64,000 nucleotides of DNA from Lottia gigantea (Eukaryota > Mollusca > Gastropoda > Lottiidae). Below, in pieces: positions 50,670 to 61,942 of the stretch. A program made the position numbers and the translations under genes. Position 1 is the stretch's first letter. Each line of letters opens with the position of its first letter. A model generated the notes under the pieces. That model searched no databases and had not been told where the DNA came from. It saw only the letters and a list, made by a program, of their open reading frames with translations. The DNA is taken from positions 794,418 through 858,417 of the forward strand of contig NW_008709979.1 of the NCBI RefSeq assembly GCF_000327385.1. Direction: 5' to 3'.

Positions 50670-51795
50670 TTAATAAAAGGCATTGTCTAAAGTAGAGATT
50701 TGTTACATTAGTAATAGCATTGTGAAAGTTGAGATTTGTTGGTAATAAAGGCATTGTGATTGCAAAAAGTTGTTGTAGTGAAAAGTAGAGATTTGTAAAG
50801 TTGTTAAAGGCATTGTGAAAATCGAGATTTGTAAAGTTGTTAAAGGCATTGTGAAAGTAGAGATTTGTAAAGTTGATAAAGGCATTGTGAAAATCGAGAT
50901 TTGTAAAGTTGTTAAAGGCATTGTGAAAGTAGATATTTGTTAAGTTGTTAAAGGCATTGGGAAAGTAGAGATTTGCCAAGTTGTTAAAGCCATTGTTGTA
51001 GTGAAAAGTAGAGATTTGTAAAGTTGATAAAGGCATTGTGAAAATCGAGATTTGTTAAGATGTTAAAGGCAATTTGAAAGTAGAGATTTGTTAAGTTGTT
51101 AAAGGCATTGTGAAAGTAGAGATTTGTTAAGTTGTTAAAGGCATTGTGAAAGTAGAGATTTGTTAAGTTGTTAAAAGCACTGTGAAAGTAGAGATTTGTT
51201 AAGTTTTTAAAGGCATTGTGAAAGTAGAGATTTGTTAAGTTGTTAAAGGCACTGTGAAAGTAGAGATTTGTTAAGTAGTTAAAGGCATTGTGAAAGTAGA
51301 GATTTGTTAAGTTGCTAAAGGCACTGTGAAAGTAGAGATTTATTAAGTTGTTAAAGGCATTGTGAAAGTAGAGATTTGTTAAGTTGTTAAAGGCACTGTG
51401 AAAGTAGAGATTTGTTAAGTTGTTAAAGGCATTGTGAAAGTAGAGATTTGTTTATTTGTTAAAGGCATTGTGAAAGTAGAGATTTGTTTATTTGTTAAAG
51501 GCATTGTGAAAGTAGAGATTTGTTTATTTGTTAAAGGCATTGTGAAAGTAGAAATTTGTTTATTTGCTAAAGGCATTGTGAAAGTAGAGATTTGTTTATT
51601 TGTTAAAGGCACTGTGAAAGTAGAGATTTGTTTATTTGCTAAAGGAATTGTGAAAGTAGAGATTTGTTTATTTGTTAAAGGCACTGTGAAAGTAGAGATT
51701 TGTCTATTTGTTAAAGGCATTGTGAAAGTAGAGATTTGTTTATTTGTTAAAGGCATTGTGAAAGTAGAGACTTTTGAAAGTTGTTAATGGCAATG
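50670..51795. repeat. ~30 copies of a 36-bp tandem repeat, two sub-families
   Basis: The unit reads AAAGGCATTGTGAAAGTAGA then GATTTGTTAAGTTGTT. Copies at about 51430-51760 instead end TTTATTTGTT, giving a homogeneous younger block of about nine units at the right. The leftmost copies are more degenerate. Because 36 is a multiple of three, long open frames (72-126 codons) arise on both strands; they are by-products. Confidence 0.92.
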
Positions 51796-54700
51796 TGATT
51801 TTGTCTTATTTTAACTCAAAATAACTTTATCTTCACAAGTTTCGTCTTGCAATAGTCTTTTCACTTTCGTAGCTGTTGTCGAGCACAATTCAAATCTTGC
51901 AGTCTTGCTATCTTGCAGTCTTACAGTCTTGCTGAATTGTTTACCGAATTCAACAATTCGTTGGAATTAAATCATATCTGAAGGAAAAAAAAACTGTTGA
52001 ATTTTGAACTTCCATTAGAAATTTAATAGTAAACCACATTTTAACTAATTAACTGCTAATTTCGTAGTATGGTTTAATGTGTATAAGACATGTACAGAAG
52101 TAATCTAATGTAGATTTAATTGAAATCACAGAAATAAGTACACCACAATACCTCCTATAAATCAACAGCAGACTGTATCTCACTTGTTGTTTCTGGTCAA
52201 TTTCATTCTTTCTTTTATACTTACTTCCTTTTTTTACTTTCTATTTCAGTATAAAACCATGCCAATATGTAGGCGAGAAGTTACTGAAACTAAAAATAAC
52301 GCGGCGCATATTTAGTGTTCGAAAGTACAATCGATTCACCTCGAAATCAAATGAAGTCGACTGGCCTATATAACGGTAACATATAGACCAATCTTGATGG
52401 ATAGTAAAATTTCTTTTTTCTAAATTCAAAAATTAATGATTATTAAATTCTTCACTTCTGAAATTTCCCATAGTACATATTATAAATATACATTATATGG
52501 CATATTGCTAAACTGAGAACTTATACAAGACTCCTTCGATGTTTACTAATTGCTATCATAATATATATCTAATGCGTAGAGTCTAAAATTGCTGCCTAAA
52601 GTTGATCCTTTTTATCCTTGAGCTCTTTTGAATTCCAGATCTACTTGGAATATAGCCATTAATAACAGCACAATAATGTATGATATTGAGCCAACCATTA
52701 CACTTAACCTCCCAAAACATCAATCATTTGGTATTGAAGAAAGGTATATCATATATCTCATATATTTCTTAATAGGCTTAGAACAAAGACCAATGGCCAT
52801 TATAACTGGATAAGCGTTCTTATCACAAGGATAACTGTTACACTTTCATGCCGCACTGCGTACTTTTGAATCTCCGGGAAAGTTCCTTCATGAAGACCGA
52901 CCTTAAACTCATCGCCAGGCACAAATAATGGTTGACGCAAAGAAGATAGCAACAACGATGTGAAAATGTTCACTCAATGTTACCTTATCAGCATCATAGT
53001 GTGTAGATGAATAAAAGCTGCAAAAAAGCAATTTTCTCTGACTCCTTACTTCTTGATCTCGACACTCCTATCCTTAAATCTCATGTTTCTACACTAAACA
53101 TGTTTATTTTACTTATCAGAGGAATGCTTTGTAAGGTGTAATGTGAGATATTCCACTGACAGCCAGTTTCACACATCTTCTAACATACAAGGCTTGTTGA
53201 TTGATAGACAAACCAAGGAATATGTGAGAAATTTAACGACATTCTACCAAGGGAATTTTATGTACTTTGCTGACTTCAGTCTTTCAAACCAAAACTGAAT
53301 TTGTTTCAGATGAGCTTGATAGCATAATATACAGGTTGTGATAATGTCGAGAAGATATCTATTTTTATCTTTATCTTACATATGATTATCTCTTCAATCG
53401 CTGGAGCAAAAAATACTGACAGTTTAAAAGATGCATACAAGAGAGTTAAAAGAATGAATAATGAGCATTGCTGTGTCATTTTTCATATTGTTGACTTTAA
53501 TTCATCAGCTGAAGAAGATAAAACGAAATTTATGTTGGAATTTTCAAATGGCCCAGAAAGTTAAATTACACAAATCATAAGTTAAGTGAAATTCGAAACG
53601 AAACGTTTTCATTTTCTTCTTCATGCTCAATGGTAAGAAAGAGTTCGAAACAGTAAGAAGTATAATTTATGATGTTGTATATATTTCATAAAGTGAGGTT
53701 CTTTATAACCTATTCTGTCTGGTATATACAATTATCACTCTATTTTGATCATCATAAACAATCTATAACATTCTTTCTACTATATCCTTATAATATACTT
53801 TATAAATTATATATCATCATACAGCAAGATAAAAGATAACATACATCACAATATAAACCGACTTCTCTTCCTAGAATGACATTTAACATTTTGAGAACAG
53901 ATAAGTGGACACGATTATATGGATAAAAATTAATTTAATAAAATAAAAACTTTGACCAGGATACTTTCATCATTATTACTCAACGATCCAATCGTCGCAA
54001 GTTATTTAATAAAGTTATTTTTATATATATACATGTAGTTGTGTCTAGTCATAACTTGATAAAGACGAAAAAACCATCGCCGAAATGTCGCAAGTTATTT
54101 ATTAAAGCTACAGTTATAAATGGCCTGGTGTAAGGAAAAGGGTAAGCATGTTTATCCATTGTAAATTAACACTTACCCTCTAGATTAGATGAATAAATTT
54201 CTCATATTCCGGCTTCGGATAGAAAAGATAACAAAATGACCGGATGTTATTATAAATTTATAACAATGTAATAATCCGTGAACCTAGACTGTATAATGTC
54301 CTCAGTATAAGAACATAATATAATAACATGATACTTATTTCAGAGAATTGCCTTGTAAATATGACTTCGGATTGGGAAAGAGACACTGTTTACATGATAT
54401 GTATTACTCATAGGAACATTATAGCAATACTTATCTTTAACATGTGTGCTAATGTGTAACTAATTCATTTGTTCAATTCAACAACAAAAATATTTAACAA
54501 GGTTTTAATTTGACACTGTGTTTATTTAACAAACATGTATTCCATTAATTATAGAAAACATTCAAAGGCGTGAAAACTTGTATATTGAATATAAATGTTT
54601 ATATTTATAATTATCAATAAGATGTGCGTCTTCATTTTACCAGCTGGTCTAAATGCATGTTATGATGAATACACTGCAAAACATAAACTAAATAAGAAAC

Positions 54701-54896
54701 ATAAACCACACACAGTTGCTGGTTATAGCTTTTATTGTTTTTTTTTGTTTTTTTTTTTGTCGTTGTTGTTAAATCAATAACTACATAAGTAATTTGTTTA
54801 ATTACATAAAACGTTTTAAATGTGACAATAGAAGTAAGATTATTGTCTGAGAACAGCAAAAGTTTTTTGAATATTTTTCTAGATTTTCTTAAGAGA
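51796..54896. other. Intergenic, no gene recognised
   Basis: Contains a 60-codon plus-strand frame at 53382-53564 (begins MIISSIAGAKNTDS, ends FSNGPES) with balanced composition but no recognised domain and an in-frame stop just upstream. It may be a small or terminal exon. T- and AT-rich runs dominate the rest, for example 53690-53840. Confidence 0.45.
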
Positions 54897-55063
54897 ATTG
54901 GAATTTCAGCATCAAAATAGTACTATTAGTCTAAGAATGTCTTTGCGTTGATAAAAAAGAAATGTCATCTCTAAGAACAAAATTTTGGAGATATATTTAC
55001 ATTTTTATCAACGCAAAGACATTCTAAGACTAACAGTACTATTTTTTGGCTGCTATTCCAATG
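54897..55063. repeat. Long inverted repeat (arms ~60 bp, loop ~35 bp)
   Basis: The left arm contains AATAGTACTATTAGTCTAAG and AATGTCTTTGCGTTGATAAA; the right arm is its near-perfect reverse (TTTATCAACGCAAAGACATT, CTAAGACTAACAGTACTATT). Outer ends pair as ATTGGAAT / ATTCCAAT. It could be a fold-back miniature element or a hairpin-forming transcript. No target duplication was established. Confidence 0.8.
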
Positions 55064-56318
55064 TTCATAAAAGAAATGGTAAAAATTCAAAATTTCAAAA
55101 TTTGCTCAGACATTAATAGCCAAACTTATAGTCATTAGCAGCAAACACTTTTGAATGTTTGCCGGTAGTGTCTTTGGAATTGAAAAACGAAAGCTAGTAT
55201 GTGAGAGCAAAAAATATATGGTGATACTATAAAGCTAATTATGTCATAACAAGCTGATATACGCCATAAGACCATCGTGCTGATTTGAATTTCCTGTACC
55301 GCATTTAACCAACTTGTTCTTGATGACCACAGTTCTGTTTAAACCCCTTGTACAAATAACCTGCAGATGAAATTAGAGAGCTGCATCTGTCATTTTATCG
55401 TTTCCGACATCAACAAAACAAAGGGCGTTAGTGAAATAAATGAGAAGATTGGCAAACCATGCAGCAATTTTAATCAAATTAGCATGAATAAGGTCAAGTC
55501 TTCAAATATTTCTTTCCTGTTAAAGTAATTCACAAAATTAAACATAATTTTTAAACAATGGTCTTCGACAGATGATTTATGCAACTGTTCTGCCAAGAAC
55601 TTAGCTGTAAACAAGAGAAGTGAATTTTCTGGTATTCTCTGGCAGATCCAGCAATTGCTATTATTGTTGTCCAAATAACATTCCAGACCGGACCAGTACA
55701 ACTATGTATGTGTCACACGACATAGCAACTTCCTTGTTACAAATTGACAAATTCCAGACAACCAATAACACATTGTCGCCTACATTGTAGATATAATTAA
55801 ATTTCCACTGAAATACTAACAATCACTTAACCTGTATAATTCTACCATTTTTCATATTATGTCTATTCTCTCCTCGTCTCGTTATTAAGAATGTCAAAAT
55901 AATTGTATATAGGAGACTCACATGCTTAATGGAGAGAATGATTTGTTTAAAGTTGATGAAAATTATTGTAAATGGAAAAAACAGAAATTGTGACTTCGCC
56001 AGTCTTGCAGCCAGCAGTTGGTGAAACGTTCAATCTACAAACAACTTCTTTTATTTTATTATGTTTGCACGATTAGGTTTCAAGAAGCTTGTAGCAGCTT
56101 TTTATTGATGAGAGTAGAATGTGGAAATTGAGCGAAAAACAGGCCAGATCTCCTTAACATATCGTTTTCTTCAGTGAAAAACTTCTTATTGACAGAAATA
56201 GTTATTTACAACATCAATTCGTGTGATTAATTTCTGAAAAATCCTCTTCAATACAGGAGAATATATTGATCATTTCACTGTGTTTATGACTTATTACACT
56301 AACAGTAAATATGAGACA
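55064..56318. other. Intergenic, no gene recognised
   Basis: No frame with recognisable features. The 75-codon minus-strand frame at 55474-55701 lacks domain or splice support. Confidence 0.5.
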
Positions 56319-56326
56319 TGTTCTTT

Positions 56327-56693
56327 GGTGCCGCGGCGGCTCAGTGAGATAGACGCTTGCTCGCTAACCTGAAGGTCCAGGGTTCAATCCCGGCATAGGT
56401 CGAGATAATACCTTCGGATTTTTCAACCCGGTTTCCCCCTGTCTGTGATGCAGGTGAGAGGCACTGGCATGGAAAAAGCGTCTAGTCGTACGGATGGGAC
56501 AATAAACTGAGGCTACAGGTTGTGCACGTTAAAGTTCCATCGGCAGTTGGAAATCGAAAAAGAGCAGGCTAAGGCCGCTGTCCTGGCAAAATTTCCCTCA
56601 TTTCAACCTTACTTGTCGTTGCCCGTCTTCATTAGCCCACAAGGTGTAGAAAAGTAGGACGTAAAACTCCATTCATTACATTTCATTTCGACT
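56327..56693 (+). mobile_element. Full-length tRNA-derived SINE with 8-bp target duplication
   Basis: The head is tRNA-like, with an A-box-like GGCTCAGTGAGATAGACG and a B box GGTTCAATCCC about 35 bp apart. The body shares GGATGGGACAATAAACTG and GAGCAGGCTAAGGCCGCTGT with the copies at 17320, 40765 and 43655. The 3' end reads AGTAGGACGTAAAACTCC then an ATTTCATTTC tail. TGTTCTTT flanks both sides (56319-56326 and 56694-56701), the expected LINE-type target duplication. Non-coding; transcribed by RNA polymerase III if active. Confidence 0.85.
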
Positions 56694-56701
56694 TGTTCTT
56701 T

Positions 56702-58290
56702 AGTATCACGACAGTTTTCTTTTTTACTTCGAGTATTAATTCTCAAGAGTTTAATTAACAGCAAGCTTATAATAAACTAAGATAAGCTTCAAGAGACACT
56801 TTTTAAATTTGACCGTCTTTTCTTGACAAGTAAATTAGTTCAAGGACATCATTAACTGTATTTGATAAAAAATCTTACTGTATTGAAACAAAAGGGACCA
56901 GGCTATGTCTCTATGACGTGTGATGTTCTCGGAATTTACTTACCATAATGATTAGGAATATATTAATTCGGAGACATCTTGCCTTTTGTATACATTCATG
57001 TGAAATATACATGCTTTCCATGACGTGATTCCGTGATTAGATTGGGGAATAAATAATTAAAGATTCCTTATCTAAGATGTATATATCCCACGGGGAATTT
57101 CAATACTATTCAAGGCTGTGTGTTCCAAGATTTTGATTAAACTTATTCAACACAACTATCGAAATAAATATATTTTTATACTGGTATTTATGACCATCAC
57201 AATTGAGAATTGAAATTTAAGATATTTTATTGCTACTAATAATCATGTACAAGCTGTATATGATTGTGATTTAAGGTTAATTACATTTTGAAATACCTAC
57301 ATCCATCATACAGAATTGTTTTCGTCTAAATACCATTAACATCAGTTCATTTTGCCTGTGTCATTCAAAAAGTTATTCAGTGTATGCATATAATCTACAC
57401 ATACATTCAATAAACGTTAAAATATTAAACCCAAGAGAAAATATGAGAAGGAAATGAAATTAGTTCAGAGAGTTCTAAGAGTTGAGAATTTTATAATTTG
57501 ATTGGCATTTATAGTGGTTTTCTGTCTGATGGTATATCTTGATAAATTTAGACTTAAGAATCTATATCAACTTTTTTTTAGCGTATTTTAATATAGATCT
57601 ACTTAACGTTCAACCAATTCTGAAGATGAATGTTAAATGAAACCTGTTTAACAGTATGAAAATAGTCGCTTTTTATTGTCTTAGGTTGAACTAAATGAAA
57701 ATGGTACCTTGTCCAGGTTCCAAATCATAAAGACATTGTACATAACTGATACAATATTTCAATCAAACTGACTTGGTTTGTTTATGTGATACCTCACATT
57801 TCAAATCACTAGAAAATTACAGTAGACAAGATTGGTTCGATTGAAATTTGTGCCAATAAACTTGTGAGTTATGAGTTTATCGATTTGACTGGTATTATTT
57901 GAAATGTGTAAGATGTAATAGACTATCCTGTTTACCCACTGCCAATTAAAATCCCAACTAAGCAAACTGATCAAACCAATTAAGCAAGTGATTGAGACAT
58001 GGTTTACTGTAAACAATGTCTTGTTGATATACGGACAGTCTAATACAAATAGTCTGATGTCTGATAGCGTGGTAAGGCTGTTCTCATGTTCGTTATCAGA
58101 CTGTCATGTTTGTTCTATTGTCAAGTCCGATGGTTATCAAATGTGGTTCTTGATCAGTACATCAGTAAAAGCATCTATTACGTATTCACTTTTGTGTGTT
58201 ATTAGCACGTATTTGTTATCCAACTTGATCTTGTTCTTGTTGAAACTTTACATCAAAATTAACAACCTACCATTCCCAACCTGTAAACTT
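56702..58290. other. Intergenic, no gene recognised
   Basis: No supported gene. The 71- and 113-codon frames near 57801-58329 overlap the start of the adjacent tandem array and lack domain features. Confidence 0.5.
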
Positions 58291-58299
58291 TCAAAATTT

Positions 58300-60115
58300 A
58301 TATTTATACCTTCCCCGACCTGTACATGATCAAACTTTACATATTTACCTTGTCCAACTTGATAATGTTCTTGCCAAAACTTTACACCAAAGAATCTTAC
58401 TTTTGTTCTTGTTCAACCTGTACACCATCAAACATTATACCTTTTAAGGGCCTCACCTGTACACTATCAAACATATATCTCTACTCCATTGATTGTCTTA
58501 GCTCAACCTGTAAACCATCAAACTTTATATATAGCCTTGCTAAATTTGTACACCATATACTTTATAAAATAGTTCTTGCCTAACCATAGTAAACCATCAA
58601 ACTTTATATATTGCCCTTGCTCAATCTGTACACCATATACTTTATAGGATAGTTCTTGAAAAACCATAGTAAACCATCAAACTTTATATATTGCCTTGCT
58701 CAATTTGTACACCATATACTTTATAGGATAGTTCTTGCCCAACCATAGTAAACCATCGAACTTTATATATTGCCCTTGCTAAATCTGTACACCATATACT
58801 TTATAGGATAGTTCTTGAAAAACCATAGTAAACCATCAAACTTTATATATTGCCCTTGCTCAATCTGTACACCATATACTTTATAGGATAGTTCTTGAAA
58901 AACCATAGTAAACCATCAAACTTTATATATTGCCCTTGCTCAATCTGTACACCATATACTTTATAGGATAGTTCTTGCTCAACCATAGTAAACCATCAAA
59001 CTTTATATATTGCCCTTGCTTAATCTGAACACCATATACTTTATAGGATAGTTCTTGAAAAACCATAGTAAACCATCAAACTTTATATATTGCCCTTGCT
59101 CAATCTGTACACCATATACTTTATAGGATAGTTCTTGAAAAACCATAGTAAACCATCAAACTTTATATATTGCCTTGCTAAATTTGTACACCATATACTT
59201 TATAGGATAGTTCTTGAAAAACCATAGTAAACCATCAAACTTTATATATTGCCTTGCTAAATTTGTACGTCATATACTTTATAGGATAGTTCTTGAAAAA
59301 ATCTACCTGTACATGATCAAACTTTATATATTTACCTTGTCCAACTTGATAATGTTCTTGCCAAAACTTTACACCAAAGAATCTTACTTTTGTTCTTGTT
59401 CAACCTGTACACCATCAAACATTATACCTTTTAAGGGCCTCACCTGTACACTATCAAACATATATCTCTACTCCATTGATTGTCTTAGCTCAACCTGTAA
59501 ACCATCAAACTTTATATATAGCCTTGCTAAATTTGTACACCATATACTTTATAAAATAGTTCTTGCCTAACCATAGTAAACCATCAAACTTTATATATTG
59601 CCCTTGCTCAATCTGTACACCATATACTTTATAGGATAGTTCTTGAAAAACCATAGTAAACCATCAAACTTTATATATTGCCCTTGCTCAATCTGAACAC
59701 CATATACTTTATAGGATAGTTCTTGCCCAACCATAGTAAACCATCAAACTTTATATATTGCCCTTGCTCAATCTGTACACCATATACTTTATAGGATAGT
59801 TCTTGAAAAACCATAGTAAACCATCAAACTTTATATATTGCCCTTGCTCAATCTGTACACCATATACTTTATAGGATAGTTCTTGAAAAACCATAGTAAA
59901 CCATCAAACTTTATATATTGCCCTTGCTCAATCTGTACACCATATACTTTATAGGATAGTTCTTGCTCAACCATAGTAAACCATCAAACTTTATATATTG
60001 CCCTTGCTCAATCTGTACACCATATACTTTATAGGATAGTTCTTGAAAAACCATAGTAAACCATCAAACTTTATATATAACCTTGTTAAATTTGTAGACC
60101 ATTATAACATAGTTC
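58300..60115. repeat. 80-bp tandem array with a 987-bp higher-order repeat
   Basis: The basic unit is about 80 bp: CCATAGTAAACCATCAAACT, then TTTATATATTGCCCTTGCTC and ACACCATATACTTTATAGGA. A distinct leader block (TGTACATGATCAAACTTTAC onward, about 280 bp) occurs at 58321 and again at 59308 and is followed by the same run of 80-bp units, so a 987-bp higher-order unit has duplicated. Alternating AAAAACC and CCCAACC/CTCAACC variants also repeat in register. Matching open frames at 58326-58583 and 59214-59570 are by-products. Confidence 0.92.
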
Positions 60116-61556
60116 TTCAACCATAGTACATGCACTATCAAACTTTATATATTTCCCTTGCCTAACCTGTACATCATGTTTTTATAACAAACAATTGTAC
60201 ACCATCACACTTGATCATCTACTTGTTAAAAATTGTTAAATACTAAAATTTGATCGTGTCTAAATGACATAATGGCATAATGCTGTTCTTTTTAAACATG
60301 CGATTTTATGCGTTTTGTTCAACGTACTCAAAAGAGATCACTTGCAGGATCATTTCCACACTATTTTAACATTTGTATCGAATACCTGTAGAAATTGATG
60401 CTTTGGAAATTTGCGATTACATTATGTTCAACAAGCAATTGTCAGCAAGCTGTGTACATTGTTATCGATATTGCTATTACATTATTACCAACTCTCGAGA
60501 CTTCAGATTTGTAAGTGTATCATCAATAATCGTGACATGTCTAAGAGGTTATTATTGTTTAAAGGAAATAAATACATGAATACATACTCGAAGATTATTG
60601 AATAGTCTTGCTGATTCAAGACAGCGAGTTCTAATTGGTGCATGTCGTAAGTGGAATACTTTAATACTTCATTAATTTCATTGATTACAATCGGTGTTAG
60701 AGACAAGCTCAGTATATTATCAACTGATATAATTATACAGTAAATATTTATAAATCAATCCTCTTTTCAATACTGATAATTATAACGTGAAAGAGACCTA
60801 ATTATGTGAAAATCAAACTTATCATTATGGTTATTTTATTCTGTAAGAATTCTTCTTAACACAGACTTAGATTTGTAACTCTTAATAAATGTCATGACAC
60901 AGTGGACAATATACGAGCAAGCAATACTCATTGGTCGACAAGAGATAGTGCCATCTTTAAGTTAGGATTTTTTTCATCAAACTATAATAGTATCGGTTAT
61001 TCGTCTGTATCTCCGAGTTCAAATGCCCGAAAGAAACATCTATGGAATGTCACGATTTGCGGATGTTATGGTCATCAGATTGGCGTCTAAAAAACTAAAA
61101 TATAATCCATTCTGTTCAAGGCAAATGAGACAAGGACATTTTTGGATCAAATGTTAAATAATTGTTTAGACATAGTTCATTATTAAAGAAAGTTGGAAGG
61201 AATAAATTCAACAATTAAAGTTAAATTATTTTATGGATAAGCGTTGGATAACCATAACAATTAAAATGTGATTGAGATTTCTAGATAAAGTTAAGCAGTT
61301 AGTTTGATTTGTAATACATGTTTAATATTTCTTATTGTCATTCTGACAATACTCTATTCAAATATGACACTATTGTTAACATGAATTGTGTGGAAGGTAA
61401 TTAGTATTGACTTATGCCAAATCGATTTTAATGTATGAAGATCTCAAAGCACATTAGATGAAAAGTGAGTGCAAATGGTGGATGGTAACTTTTAGCTCTA
61501 ACGTTTGCTATATACCAGACCGAAACATCCAGCCTCTGATAGGTTTTTTGACAATT
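60116..61556. other. Intergenic, no gene recognised
   Basis: Only short open frames (62-68 codons) with no recognisable product. No RNA genes or repeats with clear ends. Confidence 0.5.
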
Positions 61557-61942
61557 GTCGGCTGGACAAAAACAACTAGGCCCTGTTTGGTGGAAATTTT
61601 CCGCACTTCCGACGATGCGAGGTTTTAAATCCAGATATATTCAGAAAGATGGATATTTTTGTAGTTCAGAAATTTCATCATTATCTCTCTACATCATTTA
61701 TGTCATGTCTGTGGTTCCATCAAAGTTTTTTTTAACGAAACTAATCTCTCGCCGGTCATTGTGCATCTGAAAGTTCACAGGGTCACATGATACTAACAAA
61801 ACGAAAGTAAAAGGGATGCCCAACACTAATTTACAGTCATCGTAGAGGCAATTTAATATATGTTTTTATAAAACGCACCTTCGGAGGTGTGTAAAATCCC
61901 CATAAAACAGGATCTATTTTTTCCGACTGTACTAAAGCCGAC
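61557..61942. mobile_element. MITE-like element, copy 2 (386 bp)
   Basis: Begins GTCGGCT and ends AGCCGAC (7-bp perfect terminal inverted repeat). Beyond this, the ends pair imperfectly for about 50 bp, for example TAGGCCCTGTTT at the left against TAGATCCTGTTTTATGGGGA read from the right, reaching CACTTCC / CACCTCC. It is non-coding. The internal sequence matches the copy at 18805-19178. A 3-bp ATT may flank it, too short to be sure. Confidence 0.75.

Noticed and set aside
50656-51787. Open frames of 72-126 codons on both strands
   Set aside because: The 36-bp repeat unit is a multiple of three and stop-free in several frames, so long frames arise automatically.
58326-59570. Two similar 85- and 118-codon plus-strand frames ending in the same residues
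   Set aside because: They are the same repeat block duplicated by the 987-bp higher-order unit; no splice sites, signal or domain.
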